Counted from the first letter of the stretch, positions 1 to 7,781 are shown. The stretch: 23,424 nt of DNA from Geminocystis sp050753365 (GCF_050753365.1 NZ_JBLZFY010000065.1:1-23424); one strand, 5' to 3'. The notes: generated by a model from the letters alone, not told the origin. Numbers and translations are program-made.

Positions 1-680
1 TGTGATTGAATATTCAATATAATTTGAAATTCGATTATTTTTGAGTATATCTTCTACCTTTTTTTGTAATACTTGCTCGTCATTTCCAGGTCGCTTTGCT
101 AAAGCCACTAACGCCGATTCGCCTTTTTCTAAACGACTATGTAATCCCTTAATTTTTCGTCGGTTTTATTTCCTGGTAATGTAGCACTTACTAATGGCAT
201 TCCATAAGGTTCTAATGTCCCCAACATTTGACGATATTGTACCAAATCTGGTCGTTTATCTTTACTATAACCAAATTTTATTATCGATGAATCTTCTTGA
301 TTTTCTGAGGGTTGATGATATACAGAGAAACTTGTAGTATCGCTTCGGGCTTTTTCGGTTGGCAGTTCATAAGCTATGATTAAATGCTTCGATAGTGATG
401 TTTCCATACTAGGAATGGTTTGTTCATCACTAATGCCAATGGTTTTTAACAAGTCTCCACAACGGTCATCTGTAGCATCTTTTTCTCCTATATTCCATCC
501 TGTTATGGCACAAAGGCTTTGATGGTGGTCATTTACCCATTTTTCAACACAACAAAGGCGATGGTCTGCTTCACTGACAATATATGTTAGTAATAACACA
601 GCTAGTTGACCATAACTCAATCCCTTACGATTACCATGAAGTTGCAATAAATTTTCATCAATGATTTGAGCAATATTCAT
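1..680 (-). pseudogene. IS1634-type (DUF4277) transposase remnant, internally deleted and truncated at both ends
   Basis: Reading from 680 down, the product begins MNIAQIIDENL and carries the DUF4277-like N-terminal domain (YGQLAVLLLTYIVSEADHR), the SDTTSF segment that holds the first catalytic Asp of this family, and ATLPGNK. After LPGNKTDE the frame is lost and the open frame stops at 129. In another frame, from about 155 down to 1, the sequence resumes with KIKGLHSRLEKGESAL and an alpha-helical stretch typical of the region before the last catalytic block. The middle, with the second catalytic Asp, is therefore missing: an internal deletion that also shifts the frame. There is an in-frame stop just upstream of the ATG and the usual first ~20 residues are absent, so the 5' end is lost too. 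The low-coordinate end runs off the window. The family call rests on motif recognition; the broken state is seen directly. Confidence 0.8.
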
Positions 681-963
681 TCGTGTGGATAATCAGGCTT
701 ATATCACTACTATATTTCTCAAAGATAAGCTCGATCGAACTTTGCTCTCGAATATCCACGTCAAAATACGTGTAGTTTTTTTTGTAAGCACTCAATAGAT
801 AATTTTTATTCCATTCTGTAGAGGCATCTTCTCCGAAGAAAACTTGACGCATATTATTATCAATTCCGATGACATCAAAACCTAAATCAGCAAAGTATTT
901 TACTGATTCCGAACCGATTAACCCTGCTGAACCCGTAACCAAAATAATGTTCTTTTCTTTCAT
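658..963 (-). pseudogene. N-terminal fragment of a NAD-dependent epimerase/dehydratase, cut by transposase sequence
   Basis: Extended-SDR N-terminus: NIILVTGSAGLIGSESVKYF is the Rossmann dinucleotide-binding motif, followed by DVIGIDNNMRQVFFGEDAS, VDIRE and SLIIHT. The fragment resembles the CDP-paratose/tyvelose 2-epimerase-like branch of sugar-nucleotide epimerases. In intact relatives LIIHT is followed by an AAQPSHD-like segment. Here it runs into NEYCSNH and a stop, and that tail is transposase-derived sequence. The junction is near 680-685. The catalytic YxxxK and the sugar-binding domain are gone, so no activity is expected. I prefer the ATG at 963 (MKEKN) to one seven codons upstream, because it sits just before the Rossmann strand. 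An intact version probably served surface-polysaccharide synthesis (inference). Confidence 0.75.
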
Positions 964-1062
964 TGTTTTTAAGCCCCAACCCATTGATACATTTGTAATT
1001 TTACCAGAAAAATTGATAAGCTAAAAATTTATCTATCATACGGACTGTAGAAGATTTTTTCA

Positions 1063-1923
1063 TCATTTGCCATTAAGCAATACCTGACGCATTATATCTA
1101 CGGGGGCTTTTTTCCCTGTCCAAATTTCAAATGCTTTTGCCCCCTGTTGTACTAACATTTCACTACCGTCGATCGAAATAGCTCCTTTTTGTTGGGCTTG
1201 TTGTAAAAGTAAAGTAGGGCGAGGAGTATAAATTAAATCATAAACAATAAACTCATCTGTGATTAACTCATTATCTTTTTCGGTTAAAGGGGAAACATCC
1301 ACATTCGGATACATTCCCAAGGGGGTGGCATTGACAATCATATTACTATGGGGAAGTATATCGGCAATTTGATCCCAAGTATGCGCCCAAATGTGAGAAC
1401 ATTTAAGAGGTGTATAGATAAAACTGTCTCTAAAGTCTGCACATTTTTCGTAATCTCTAGCAACTACTCTAACATTGGGACACCCTAATTCATCTAAACC
1501 AACAATTACCGCCCGACTCGCACCTCCTGCACCTAACACTAAAGGTACAATCTGACTCCAATCTACGTCTAATGCTTTTAAAGGGGCAATGAAACCATCT
1601 ATATCAGTATTTGTGCCTTCCCATCCCTGTTTTGTCCAATATACAGTATTAACTGCACCGATTTTTCGGGCGATATAAGTAATATCTGACAATAAGGGGA
1701 TAATATTTTCTTTATGGGGAATAGTGACGTTAAAACCCCTCACATTCATTGCCTCAAAGCCCTTTAATACCGTTTCTAAGTCTTCTGTTTTGACATCAAA
1801 GGGAACATACACATAGTCTAAGTTTAACGCTTCGATCGCGCTATTTTGCATGAGAGGAGATTTTGAATGCTCGATAGGATTGCCAATAATACCTAATAAT
1901 TTGGTTGTGCCTTTTATTTGCAT
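1063..1923 (-). CDS. aroE: Shikimate dehydrogenase (NADP+)
   Basis: 286 aa, the usual length for AroE. It catalyses NADPH-dependent reduction of 3-dehydroshikimate to shikimate, in the cytoplasmic chorismate pathway to aromatic amino acids. Visible motifs: GIIGNPIEHSKSP (residues 11-23, substrate-binding serines), NVTIPHK with the catalytic lysine near 71, AVNT near 91-93, NTDIDGF with the catalytic Asp near 107, the NADP-binding GAGGAS loop (131-136) and NATPLGMYP. All key residues are present, so the enzyme should be active. The ATG at 1923 precedes the first beta strand directly. No strong Shine-Dalgarno is visible upstream. It is transcribed in the same direction as the broken epimerase but 99 bp from it, and looks monocistronic. 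Confidence 0.95.
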   Translation of the reverse strand: MQIKGTTKLLGIIGNPIEHSKSPLMQNSAIEALNLDYVYVPFDVKTEDLETVLKGFEAMNVRGFNVTIPHKENIIPLLSDITYIARKIGAVNTVYWTKQGWEGTNTDIDGFIAPLKALDVDWSQIVPLVLGAGGASRAVIVGLDELGCPNVRVVARDYEKCADFRDSFIYTPLKCSHIWAHTWDQIADILPHSNMIVNATPLGMYPNVDVSPLTEKDNELITDEFIVYDLIYTPRPTLLLQQAQQKGAISIDGSEMLVQQGAKAFEIWTGKKAPVDIMRQVLLNGK

Positions 1924-1991
1924 CGTTTTTTTAGGGTAGTAAATGAATAGCTTTTAGAGGTAAATTCAATACTATCATTTTATCTATTATT

Positions 1992-2012
1992 ACCTGAGTT
2001 CGATCTAAAATC
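1992..2012. repeat. Dispersed 21-nt motif, copy 1 (divergent)
   Basis: acctgagttcgatctaaaat plus one base. It matches 18 of 21 positions of the copy at 3659-3679 and is related to the one at 23253-23273. Same orientation as the others; all three are intergenic. Function unknown. Confidence 0.45.
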
Positions 2013-2053
2013 TTAAGGATAAAAATAATCATTACATGGGGTGAACTAAATCT

Positions 2054-2431
2054 ATGCAAAACTGTGCAATTAAGCTAGAAGTGTCTTTTATTGCAGGTTT
2101 CTTCTGATTTGGTGGTGGTTATTACACAATTGCGACATTCTTGGTTGCGAGTTTCCTAAAACAGAGCTTAACCGTACCGACTACCCCTGTCGGTGATATT
2201 TAAAAACATAGCGATACTATTGCTAGTCTGGATTTAGACTTTTTTGCCAAAGTGGTGGAAGGATTGATTTTAGAAAATTAATTAATCGATTTAGGGCAGT
2301 ACTTTGACTTTAATTTTATCACCTCTTTTCCTGTTTCCGTAATGTTCGATCGCCCGAAATATCTAACTGATAAGAAAACTCAACAGTGCTTCGATGATTA
2401 TGTTGTGAATCCGATTATCTTCAGAAAGTAA
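2054..2431 (+). pseudogene. Decayed small gene with three in-frame stop codons
   Basis: One reading frame runs 126 codons from ATG 2054 to TAA 2429-2431, interrupted by TGA at 2105, TAA at 2201 and TAA at 2279. Between the stops the translation still looks like protein: FGGGYYTIATFLVASFLKQ, then SLDLDFFAKVVEGLILEN, then LIDLGQYFDFNFITSFPVSV and CFDDYVVNPIIFRK. No frameshift is needed to join the pieces, so the gene was inactivated by point mutations and has had little time to decay. I do not recognise the family. The first part is hydrophobic, the rest mixed and acidic. It fills most of the 559-bp gap between aroE and the pentapeptide genes; the remainder holds only the dispersed 21-nt motif. 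Confidence 0.5.
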
Positions 2432-2471
2432 AGATAAAAATCCACCTTATTCTAACCAAGGAATCCATCCT

Positions 2472-2501
2472 ATTTGTCTTCATCATATTCCTCTAGCACC
2501 T
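2472..2501. repeat. 30-bp direct repeat at 3' end of pentapeptide gene, copy 1
   Basis: Identical to 3731-3760. It spans the last codons (GARGI), the stop and about 10 bp beyond, showing that the neighbouring pentapeptide genes were duplicated together with their 3' flank. Confidence 0.8.
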
Positions 2502-3640
2502 TTTAAATTCGCATTACTTAAATCAGCTTCCAATAAATAAGCATCTGTTAAATAAGCATCTGTTAAATTAGCAGAACTTAAATTAGCAGAACTTAAATCA
2601 GCATCACTTAAATTAGCAGAACTTAAATTAGCAGAACTTAAATCAGCATCACTTAAATCAGCAAAACTTAAATCAGCAAAACTTAAATTAGCCTCTCTTA
2701 AATTAGCCTCTCTTAAATTAGCCTCTCTTAAATTAGCCGCTCTTAAATTAGCATTACTTAAATCAGCAGAACTTAAATCAGCAGAACTTAAATTAGCACC
2801 ACTTAAATCAGCAGAACTTAAATTAGCAAAACTTAAATCTCTTTCTTGCTGTGGGTTATTGACAATATCCCAAACAAGTTTCCATTTTTTTGGTATTTTA
2901 GTCTTTTCATCAATTATAGTTTGCCTTAAATTAGTAGAACTTAAATCAGCAGAACTTAAATCAGCCTTACTTAAATCAGCAGAACTTAAATCAGCAGAAC
3001 TTAAATTAGCAGAACTTAAATTAGCAGAACTTAAATTAGCAGAACTTAAATCAGCCTGTCTTAGATCTCTTTTTTCTTGTGGATTATTGACAATATCCCA
3101 AACAAGTTTCCATTTTCCTTCTATTATCGTATTCTCATCAATTATAGTTTGCTTTAGATAAGCATTTCTTAAATCAGCCTTACTTAAATTAGCATTACTT
3201 AAATTAGGACTAGGATTAGTTTCCCTCCATTGATTCCACTTTGAAGCAGAAAGGGAAAAAACTACTCTTAGTAACTCATTCCGTGATTTCAATTCAATTT
3301 CCTCAATATGATTTAAAACGAAGGAAAAAAACTCTTGGGGAATTTGTGGTTGTCTAAAAATACTAATGAGGCTATTTATAGGCATTTCTATCAGTAATTT
3401 AGGATTGTTGAGTAAGTATAAATCTAACGCAGGATTTTCTAAAAATTGCACGGGATAATCTTCTGCTAGTTTTTCTAAAATCTCTAGGGGAGTATTGGGA
3501 TTACTGGTTAAGGCGGATTTGATTTCTGAATCGTTATAGTTCTGATAAATTTCTTGCAAACGTTGTGGTGGGGTATTTTCGTTACTGGCATCTATTAAGG
3601 ATTTTTCTAATTCTCGATCAGTTAATTCTTTGTTAGTCAT
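2483..3640 (-). CDS. Pentapeptide-repeat protein with LRV-like N-terminal domain (paralog 1)
   Basis: 385 aa. Residues ~1-140 form a helical domain with the phrase SNPNTPLEILEKLAEDYP, resembling LRV/HEAT-like helical repeats. From about residue 148 to the end it is made of A(D/N)Lxx pentapeptides (ANLSS, ADLSS), which are expected to fold as a right-handed quadrilateral beta helix. Two non-repeat inserts break the helix, each containing TIIDE...KWKLVWDIVNNPQ; the same phrase recurs in other pentapeptide proteins. No signal peptide or membrane segment is seen, so it is probably cytoplasmic. The DNA is a long array of 15-nt units, so copy number can change by slippage. The next gene upstream (3742-4551) is a paralog 101 bp away. 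Molecular role unknown; the fold is often a protein-binding or DNA-mimic scaffold, which is only family knowledge. Confidence 0.9.
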   Translation of the reverse strand: MTNKELTDRELEKSLIDASNENTPPQRLQEIYQNYNDSEIKSALTSNPNTPLEILEKLAEDYPVQFLENPALDLYLLNNPKLLIEMPINSLISIFRQPQIPQEFFSFVLNHIEEIELKSRNELLRVVFSLSASKWNQWRETNPSPNLSNANLSKADLRNAYLKQTIIDENTIIEGKWKLVWDIVNNPQEKRDLRQADLSSANLSSANLSSANLSSADLSSADLSKADLSSADLSSTNLRQTIIDEKTKIPKKWKLVWDIVNNPQQERDLSFANLSSADLSGANLSSADLSSADLSNANLRAANLREANLREANLREANLSFADLSFADLSDADLSSANLSSANLSDADLSSANLSSANLTDAYLTDAYLLEADLSNANLKGARGI

Positions 3641-3658
3641 AATTCTGTAAATTCATGA

Positions 3659-3679
3659 ACCTCAGTTCGAGCTAAAATT
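3659..3679. repeat. Dispersed 21-nt motif, copy 2
   Basis: acctcagttcgagctaaaat plus t. It matches the copy at 23253-23273 at 20 of 21 positions and lies between the two pentapeptide genes. Possibly a relic of a small mobile element or a conserved regulatory word; neither can be shown from three copies. Confidence 0.5.
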
Positions 3680-3730
3680 GTCGGGTTGTGGTAGGTAAAA
3701 GTGATTAGAATTGATTAAAACATTAATCCG

Positions 3731-3760
3731 ATTTGTCTTCATCATATTCCTCTAGCACCT
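3731..3760. repeat. 30-bp direct repeat at 3' end of pentapeptide gene, copy 2
   Basis: Perfect match to 2472-2501, at the corresponding place in the second pentapeptide gene. Confidence 0.8.
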
Positions 3761-4551
3761 GTTAAATCAGCACCTGTTAAATTAGCATTCCTTAAATCAG
3801 CACCTGTTAAATTAGCATTCCTTAAATCAGCACAACTTAATTTAGCAGAACTTAAATTAGCATTACTTAAATCAGCAGAAGTTAAATTAGTGCTACCTAA
3901 ATAAGCATCGCTTAAATTAGCAGAAGTTAAATTAGCACCACTTAAATCAGCACCACTTAATTTAGCATAACTTAACTTAATACCACTTAAATCAAAATCA
4001 CTTAAATTAATACCACTTAAATCAAAATCACTTAAATCAAAATCACTTAAATCAAAATCACGTACATCAGGATATCTTGGATTAATATAACTTAAATTAA
4101 TACTACCTAAATACGGACTAGGATTAGTTTCTCTCCATTGATTCCATTTTGAAGCACCATGAGACAAAACTACTCTTAGTAAAGCATTGAGCAAATTAAA
4201 TTTTTGAAATTCCTCAATATGATTTAAAACGAATGAAAAAAACTCTTGAGGAATTTGCGGTTGTTTGAAAATACTAATGAGGCTATGTGTAGGCATTTCT
4301 ATTAGTAATTTAGGATTGCTGAGTAAGTATAAATCTAACGCAGGATTTTCTAAAAATTGCACAGGATAATCTTCTGCTAGTTTTACTAAAATCTCTAGGG
4401 CAGTATTGGGATTACTGGTTAAGGCGGATTTGATTTCTGAATCCTTATAGTTCTGATAAATTTCTTCCAAACGTTGTGGTGGGGTATTTTCGTTACTTGC
4501 CTCTCCTAAAATACTGATTAATTCTTGAGGGGTTAATTTTTCTTGACTCAT
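3742..4551 (-). CDS. Pentapeptide-repeat protein with LRV-like N-terminal domain (paralog 2)
   Basis: 269 aa. The N-terminal ~135 residues are clearly homologous to the downstream gene's (shared NENTPPQRL, SALTSNPNT, AEDYPVQFLENPALDLYLL, LIEMP). The repeat domain differs: it starts with an unusual run of SDFDLSDFDLSG-type units with Phe or Ile at the alanine position, then regular ADLSGANLTS units, ending ADLTGARGI. It lacks the two KWKLVWDIVNNPQ inserts of paralog 1, which explains the shorter length. The shared N-terminus and shared 3' flank indicate tandem duplication followed by repeat expansion, loss and insertion. Cytoplasmic by absence of signals; function unknown. Confidence 0.9.
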   Translation of the reverse strand: MSQEKLTPQELISILGEASNENTPPQRLEEIYQNYKDSEIKSALTSNPNTALEILVKLAEDYPVQFLENPALDLYLLSNPKLLIEMPTHSLISIFKQPQIPQEFFSFVLNHIEEFQKFNLLNALLRVVLSHGASKWNQWRETNPSPYLGSINLSYINPRYPDVRDFDLSDFDLSDFDLSGINLSDFDLSGIKLSYAKLSGADLSGANLTSANLSDAYLGSTNLTSADLSNANLSSAKLSCADLRNANLTGADLRNANLTGADLTGARGI

Positions 4552-4886
4552 AATTATATAGGTTCATCAAAGTTTTTTGTTAGAAATTAGAAGAAGACAA
4601 AAAATTAATAGTATTAAAAGATTGGAGAGTCTTAAACCTTACAGACTGAAAAAAGACATTTAAAATTAAAGTTTTTGGCTAAAAATTACAACGATTGTTG
4701 TACAATTCAATTATAAACACAAATCTTAAAAAGAGGCTTAAAACTTCGCCAGAAAATAATTAAAATTTTACTCTTTCCTGCGGTTATCGAGAATAGTTCA
4801 ACTCAGCTATGGAGGGTAGAGACACAAACCATAAAAAATGTAATGAACAACAGTCGAATTATATATTTCCCTCACTAAGTAGATAA
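4552..4886. other. 335-bp intergenic region between divergent genes, with a small dyad
   Basis: This AT-rich spacer must carry the promoters of the minus-strand pentapeptide gene and of the plus-strand MoxR gene. The only clear structure is the dyad tacaac-gatt-gttgta at 4687-4702 (6-bp arms), which could be an operator half-site pair. I see no convincing sigma-70 pair and no further gene. Confidence 0.4.
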
Positions 4887-5909
4887 ATGACACCAACTAA
4901 TCTTAAAGAATATTTAAACAAATTAGTCCAAAACCAATTACACATTAGTACCATGATTTGGGGTGCACCGGGTATAGGAAAATCCAGCATTGTTGCCCAA
5001 GTCGCCCAAGCAAATAATCTCGAATTTATCGATTTACGGTTGTCTCAACTTGCCCCCACTGATTTAAGAGGTTTACCCGTAGCCGTGGCAGGAAGAAGCA
5101 AAAAACAAGGTACTTCCACATGGTATCCCCCTGATTTTTTGCCCCAAGATGGCAAGGGTATTCTCTTTTTAGATGAGTTAAATATGGCGCCGCCTACCAT
5201 GCAGGGAGTGGCACAACAGTTAATTTTAGATCGCAAAGTGGGGGCTTATGAAGTGCCTGAAGGGTGGTTTATTTGGGCGGCAGGTAATCGTAAGGAAGAT
5301 AGAGCGAGTATATTTGAAATGCCTTCTCCTTTAGCTAATCGTTTCCTACATTTAGAAATCAATGTGGATTTTGATAGTTTTAAGGTTTATGCCCTGAAAA
5401 ATAACTTTCATGAACAAATTATCGCTTTTCTCAGCTACCGTAGCGAATTATTACATAAACTAGATATTCAAAGTCATGCTTGGGCTTCTCCTCGCACATG
5501 GGAAATGGCGAGTAAGTTACATTATAATCAAATAGATATTACTCCTGCGGTGGGAGAGGGGGCGAGTGCGGAGTTTAATGCTTTTGTGGCTTTATATAAA
5601 AGTTTACCTGATATTGACGGGATTTTACAGGGTAAAGGGGAAAAAATCGACTTTCCTTCAGAAGCATCTACTCGTTATGCTACTGCCATCGCCCTTGCTA
5701 TTAGGGGAAAAAATGCCGATGAGGGGTTAAATGGTTTTCAATGGTTAAGTCAAAAGGCAACAAAGGAATGGGTACAATTATTTGCAGTGGATTTAATTCG
5801 TCAAATGCAAAGCAAAGGGCAAATGGGGGCATTAGGTAAGTTGATTAAAGAAAATAAGGAGTTACAAAAATTCTTTAAAGATTTCCGTGATTTAGTGGGA
5901 ATAATATAG
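4887..5909 (+). CDS. MoxR-family AAA+ ATPase
   Basis: 340 aa. AAA+ core with Walker A GAPGIGKSS (26-34, Lys32), Walker B ILFLDELN (92-99, Asp96/Glu97), a sensor-1 Asn in AAGNRKEDR (near 134) and an arginine-finger region PLANRF (near 152), followed by the lid/C-terminal helical part. This is the MoxR type, which acts as an ATP-dependent chaperone usually beside a von Willebrand A protein; such a partner is encoded at 6484-7728 on the same strand. Soluble, with no signal. The ATG at 4887 lies just before the helix preceding Walker A; no good Shine-Dalgarno is seen. The 574-bp gap to the partner is unusually long for this pair and contains decayed insertions, so the two may once have been adjacent and cotranscribed (inference). 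Confidence 0.9.
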   Translation: MTPTNLKEYLNKLVQNQLHISTMIWGAPGIGKSSIVAQVAQANNLEFIDLRLSQLAPTDLRGLPVAVAGRSKKQGTSTWYPPDFLPQDGKGILFLDELNMAPPTMQGVAQQLILDRKVGAYEVPEGWFIWAAGNRKEDRASIFEMPSPLANRFLHLEINVDFDSFKVYALKNNFHEQIIAFLSYRSELLHKLDIQSHAWASPRTWEMASKLHYNQIDITPAVGEGASAEFNAFVALYKSLPDIDGILQGKGEKIDFPSEASTRYATAIALAIRGKNADEGLNGFQWLSQKATKEWVQLFAVDLIRQMQSKGQMGALGKLIKENKELQKFFKDFRDLVGII

Positions 5910-5995
5910 AGTTTTTTTCAAAATAACACTTCAGTGCTTGTTATCTTTATATATATAGTGAATCTTAAATAAATTTATTTAAAACGATTAAGTCA

Positions 5996-6133
5996 TTGAC
6001 AGATTATACGATTATAGTTAAACCTGATGATAACAATACTTTTGTTGCTTATGTTCCAGCAATTAAGGGTTGTCATGCTTGGGGTAAATTGAGTTACATT
6101 TATTTAACGGTATCTATTAACGCAAGTTGCTAG
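5996..6133 (+). pseudogene. HicB-like antitoxin N-terminal relic
   Basis: The frame from 5996 (TTG) encodes LTDYTIIVKPDDNNTFVAY followed by VPAIKGCHAWG, the characteristic N-terminal strand and GCHAWG signature of HicB-type antitoxins. Homology stops after HAWG, where normal members continue with TPDEAL-like sequence. Here a short unrelated tail leads to a stop at 6131-6133. There is no ATG start, no C-terminal DNA-binding part and no hicA toxin nearby. The break is close to the left arm of the MITE-like repeat at 6124, so an insertion or its excision may have destroyed the gene (inference). Confidence 0.6.
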
Positions 6134-6246
6134 TTACTAGCTTAAACTGTAATTATTTATACTAAATATCTAAAATTAGTGTGATTTTTCATTAAAATAA
6201 ACCTTTTTGATGCCTAATTTGAACAGTTTTTTATAACTAGCAACTT
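6124..6246. mobile_element. MITE-like element with terminal inverted repeats
   Basis: Perfect 13-bp inverted repeats, aagttgctagtta at 6124-6136 and its complement at 6234-6246, bound a ~97-bp AT-rich core with no coding potential. Weaker complementarity continues inward (aaactgt opposite acagttt). The size and structure fit a non-autonomous miniature element or a large cruciform. I see no clear target-site duplication, so mobility is not demonstrated. It abuts the broken hicB fragment. Confidence 0.45.
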
Positions 6247-6333
6247 AGGTTATTAGACGTCAGATTGCTTCGTGCCTCGCTGATTGCTGCGCGATTCATT
6301 ACACGTTGGGATAATGGTTTCAGATCATAACTC

Positions 6334-6382
6334 GCTGTGTAATAAATTCCACAGCTAACATTTTTCGTTCAATAAATTGAAC
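6334..6382. repeat. Pair of small palindromes in the MoxR-VWA spacer
   Basis: gctgtg/cacagc (6334-6339 and 6350-6355, 10-nt loop) and gttcaat/attgaac (6367-6373 and 6376-6382, 2-nt centre) lie close together in non-coding DNA. They look like the end of a decayed insertion element or a structured spacer; no open frame is associated. The rest of the gap up to 6483 shows nothing further. Confidence 0.4.
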
Positions 6383-6483
6383 TGATAAAATGCAATTTTG
6401 CCCCGACTTTGAAAAAACCCTGCTTATTAAGAGGGAGATCACTTTTTTCTTACCTAAACTAATAATTTACAGAAAAAAATACC

Positions 6484-7728
6484 ATGATTAAACAAACGTC
6501 ACAAGATGAAGAAATAATTAGTGCTTCAAGGTTAAGAATGAGAGTAAAATCTCCGTTTTTTGCAACCTTAGCCCTATTTGCCCAGTTTAAAGCCAGTTAT
6601 GCCATTGATACTGCCGCTACAGATGGCAAAACAGTTTTTTATCATCCCAAATATCTAATTTCTTTAGCGAAGGCACAACAAGATGGTTTAATTTTACATG
6701 AAATCTTGCACATGGCTTTATTGCATACCATTCGCCGACAGCATCGACAAGAAGAATTATGGAATATTGCTTGTGATATAGTGGTTAACGGTTTAATCGC
6801 TGAGGATAAAAATTATGAATTACCCCCCAATGGAATCCGTAAACCTGAATGGGAAACAAAAAGCGTTGAGGAGATTTACGAATTACTTTTACAACAGCCT
6901 GATGAATCTAAACCTAGTCTGTTAATGCCAGATTTACTTAATCAACCTCTTTCCGATTCTGATAACGAGGAGAATAATCAACAAGAAGCGACTAATAAAT
7001 CTGCTAATCAGAGTGGAAGTAAAGACAAATTTTCAGCAAATAATGATGTTAATTTAGAGGTAGAATTAACAGGTTCGATCGAACAACATAAACAAGCCCA
7101 ATTAAAAGCCTATTGGCAAAATGCCATGCAACAAGCCAATATCGTTGCTCGAACTACAAATCAGGGCAAATTACCTGCGGGAATGGAAAGGCAGTTCAAA
7201 GAATTACAATCAGCACAAATCGATTGGCGTACTTATCTTTGGCGGTATTTAGTGCAAACTCCGACAGATTTTCAAGGGTTCGATCGACGTTTCATCTCTT
7301 GTGGTTTATATTTAGATACTTTAGCAGGGGAATCAGTGCAAGTATATGTTTGTATTGATACAAGTGGTTCAATATCTGATACTCAGATGAATTTATTTTG
7401 TAGTGAACTACAGGGAATATTAGGGGCATATCCTCATCTCCAATGCCAATTATACTATGCTGATGCCAACATTTATGGCGGTTATGAACTAAAAGCTAAC
7501 GATGATATTCCCAAACCCATTGGCGGTGGTGGCACATCATTTATTCCCTTTTTTGAACAAGTAGAAAAAATCAGAAACTTATGCTTACAAGGAGTTTGTG
7601 TTTATTTAACAGACGGTTATGGAAATTTTCCCAAAGATAAACCGAGTTTACCCGTTTTATGGGTAGTTGTGCCGGGGGGATTAGATATGGATAAATTTCC
7701 CTTTGGAGAAGTAGTTAAGATTTATTAG
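6484..7728 (+). CDS. Metallopeptidase-like/VWA protein (DUF2201 type), partner of the MoxR ATPase
   Basis: 414 aa in two parts. The N-terminal part has a zinc-peptidase-like HExxH motif (LHEILHMALLH, His72/Glu73/His76) in a helix, as in the putative-metallopeptidase DUF2201 family. Residues ~140-195 form an acidic, Asn/Gln-rich linker. The C-terminal part is a VWA-like domain with the MIDAS motif DTSGS (Asp292, Ser294, Ser296) and a conserved GGGGTSF loop near 341-347. No signal peptide or membrane segment. Proteins of this type are typically paired with MoxR ATPases, as here; the ATPase would remodel the VWA protein or its client. Whether the HExxH is a working protease site is unknown. The ATG at 6484 has no strong ribosome site. 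Confidence 0.88.
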   Translation: MIKQTSQDEEIISASRLRMRVKSPFFATLALFAQFKASYAIDTAATDGKTVFYHPKYLISLAKAQQDGLILHEILHMALLHTIRRQHRQEELWNIACDIVVNGLIAEDKNYELPPNGIRKPEWETKSVEEIYELLLQQPDESKPSLLMPDLLNQPLSDSDNEENNQQEATNKSANQSGSKDKFSANNDVNLEVELTGSIEQHKQAQLKAYWQNAMQQANIVARTTNQGKLPAGMERQFKELQSAQIDWRTYLWRYLVQTPTDFQGFDRRFISCGLYLDTLAGESVQVYVCIDTSGSISDTQMNLFCSELQGILGAYPHLQCQLYYADANIYGGYELKANDDIPKPIGGGGTSFIPFFEQVEKIRNLCLQGVCVYLTDGYGNFPKDKPSLPVLWVVVPGGLDMDKFPFGEVVKIY

Positions 7729-7781
7729 AGAATATTTATGACTTTATTGGCATGGTAAAATAATCAGTGGATAATTGTCTA

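Noticed and set aside
2105..2281. Stop-codon recoding (selenocysteine or similar) in the 2054-2431 frame
   Set aside because: Both TGA and TAA occur and no recoding structure is seen; pseudogene decay is simpler.
2859..3161. Plus-strand open frame opposite the pentapeptide gene, with a repetitive LKSAELKSAE product
   Set aside because: It is the antisense reading of the 15-nt pentapeptide repeats, which leave several frames open by composition.
2500..3220. CRISPR-like periodic repeats
   Set aside because: The 15-nt units have no spacers and encode A(D/N)Lxx pentapeptides in frame.
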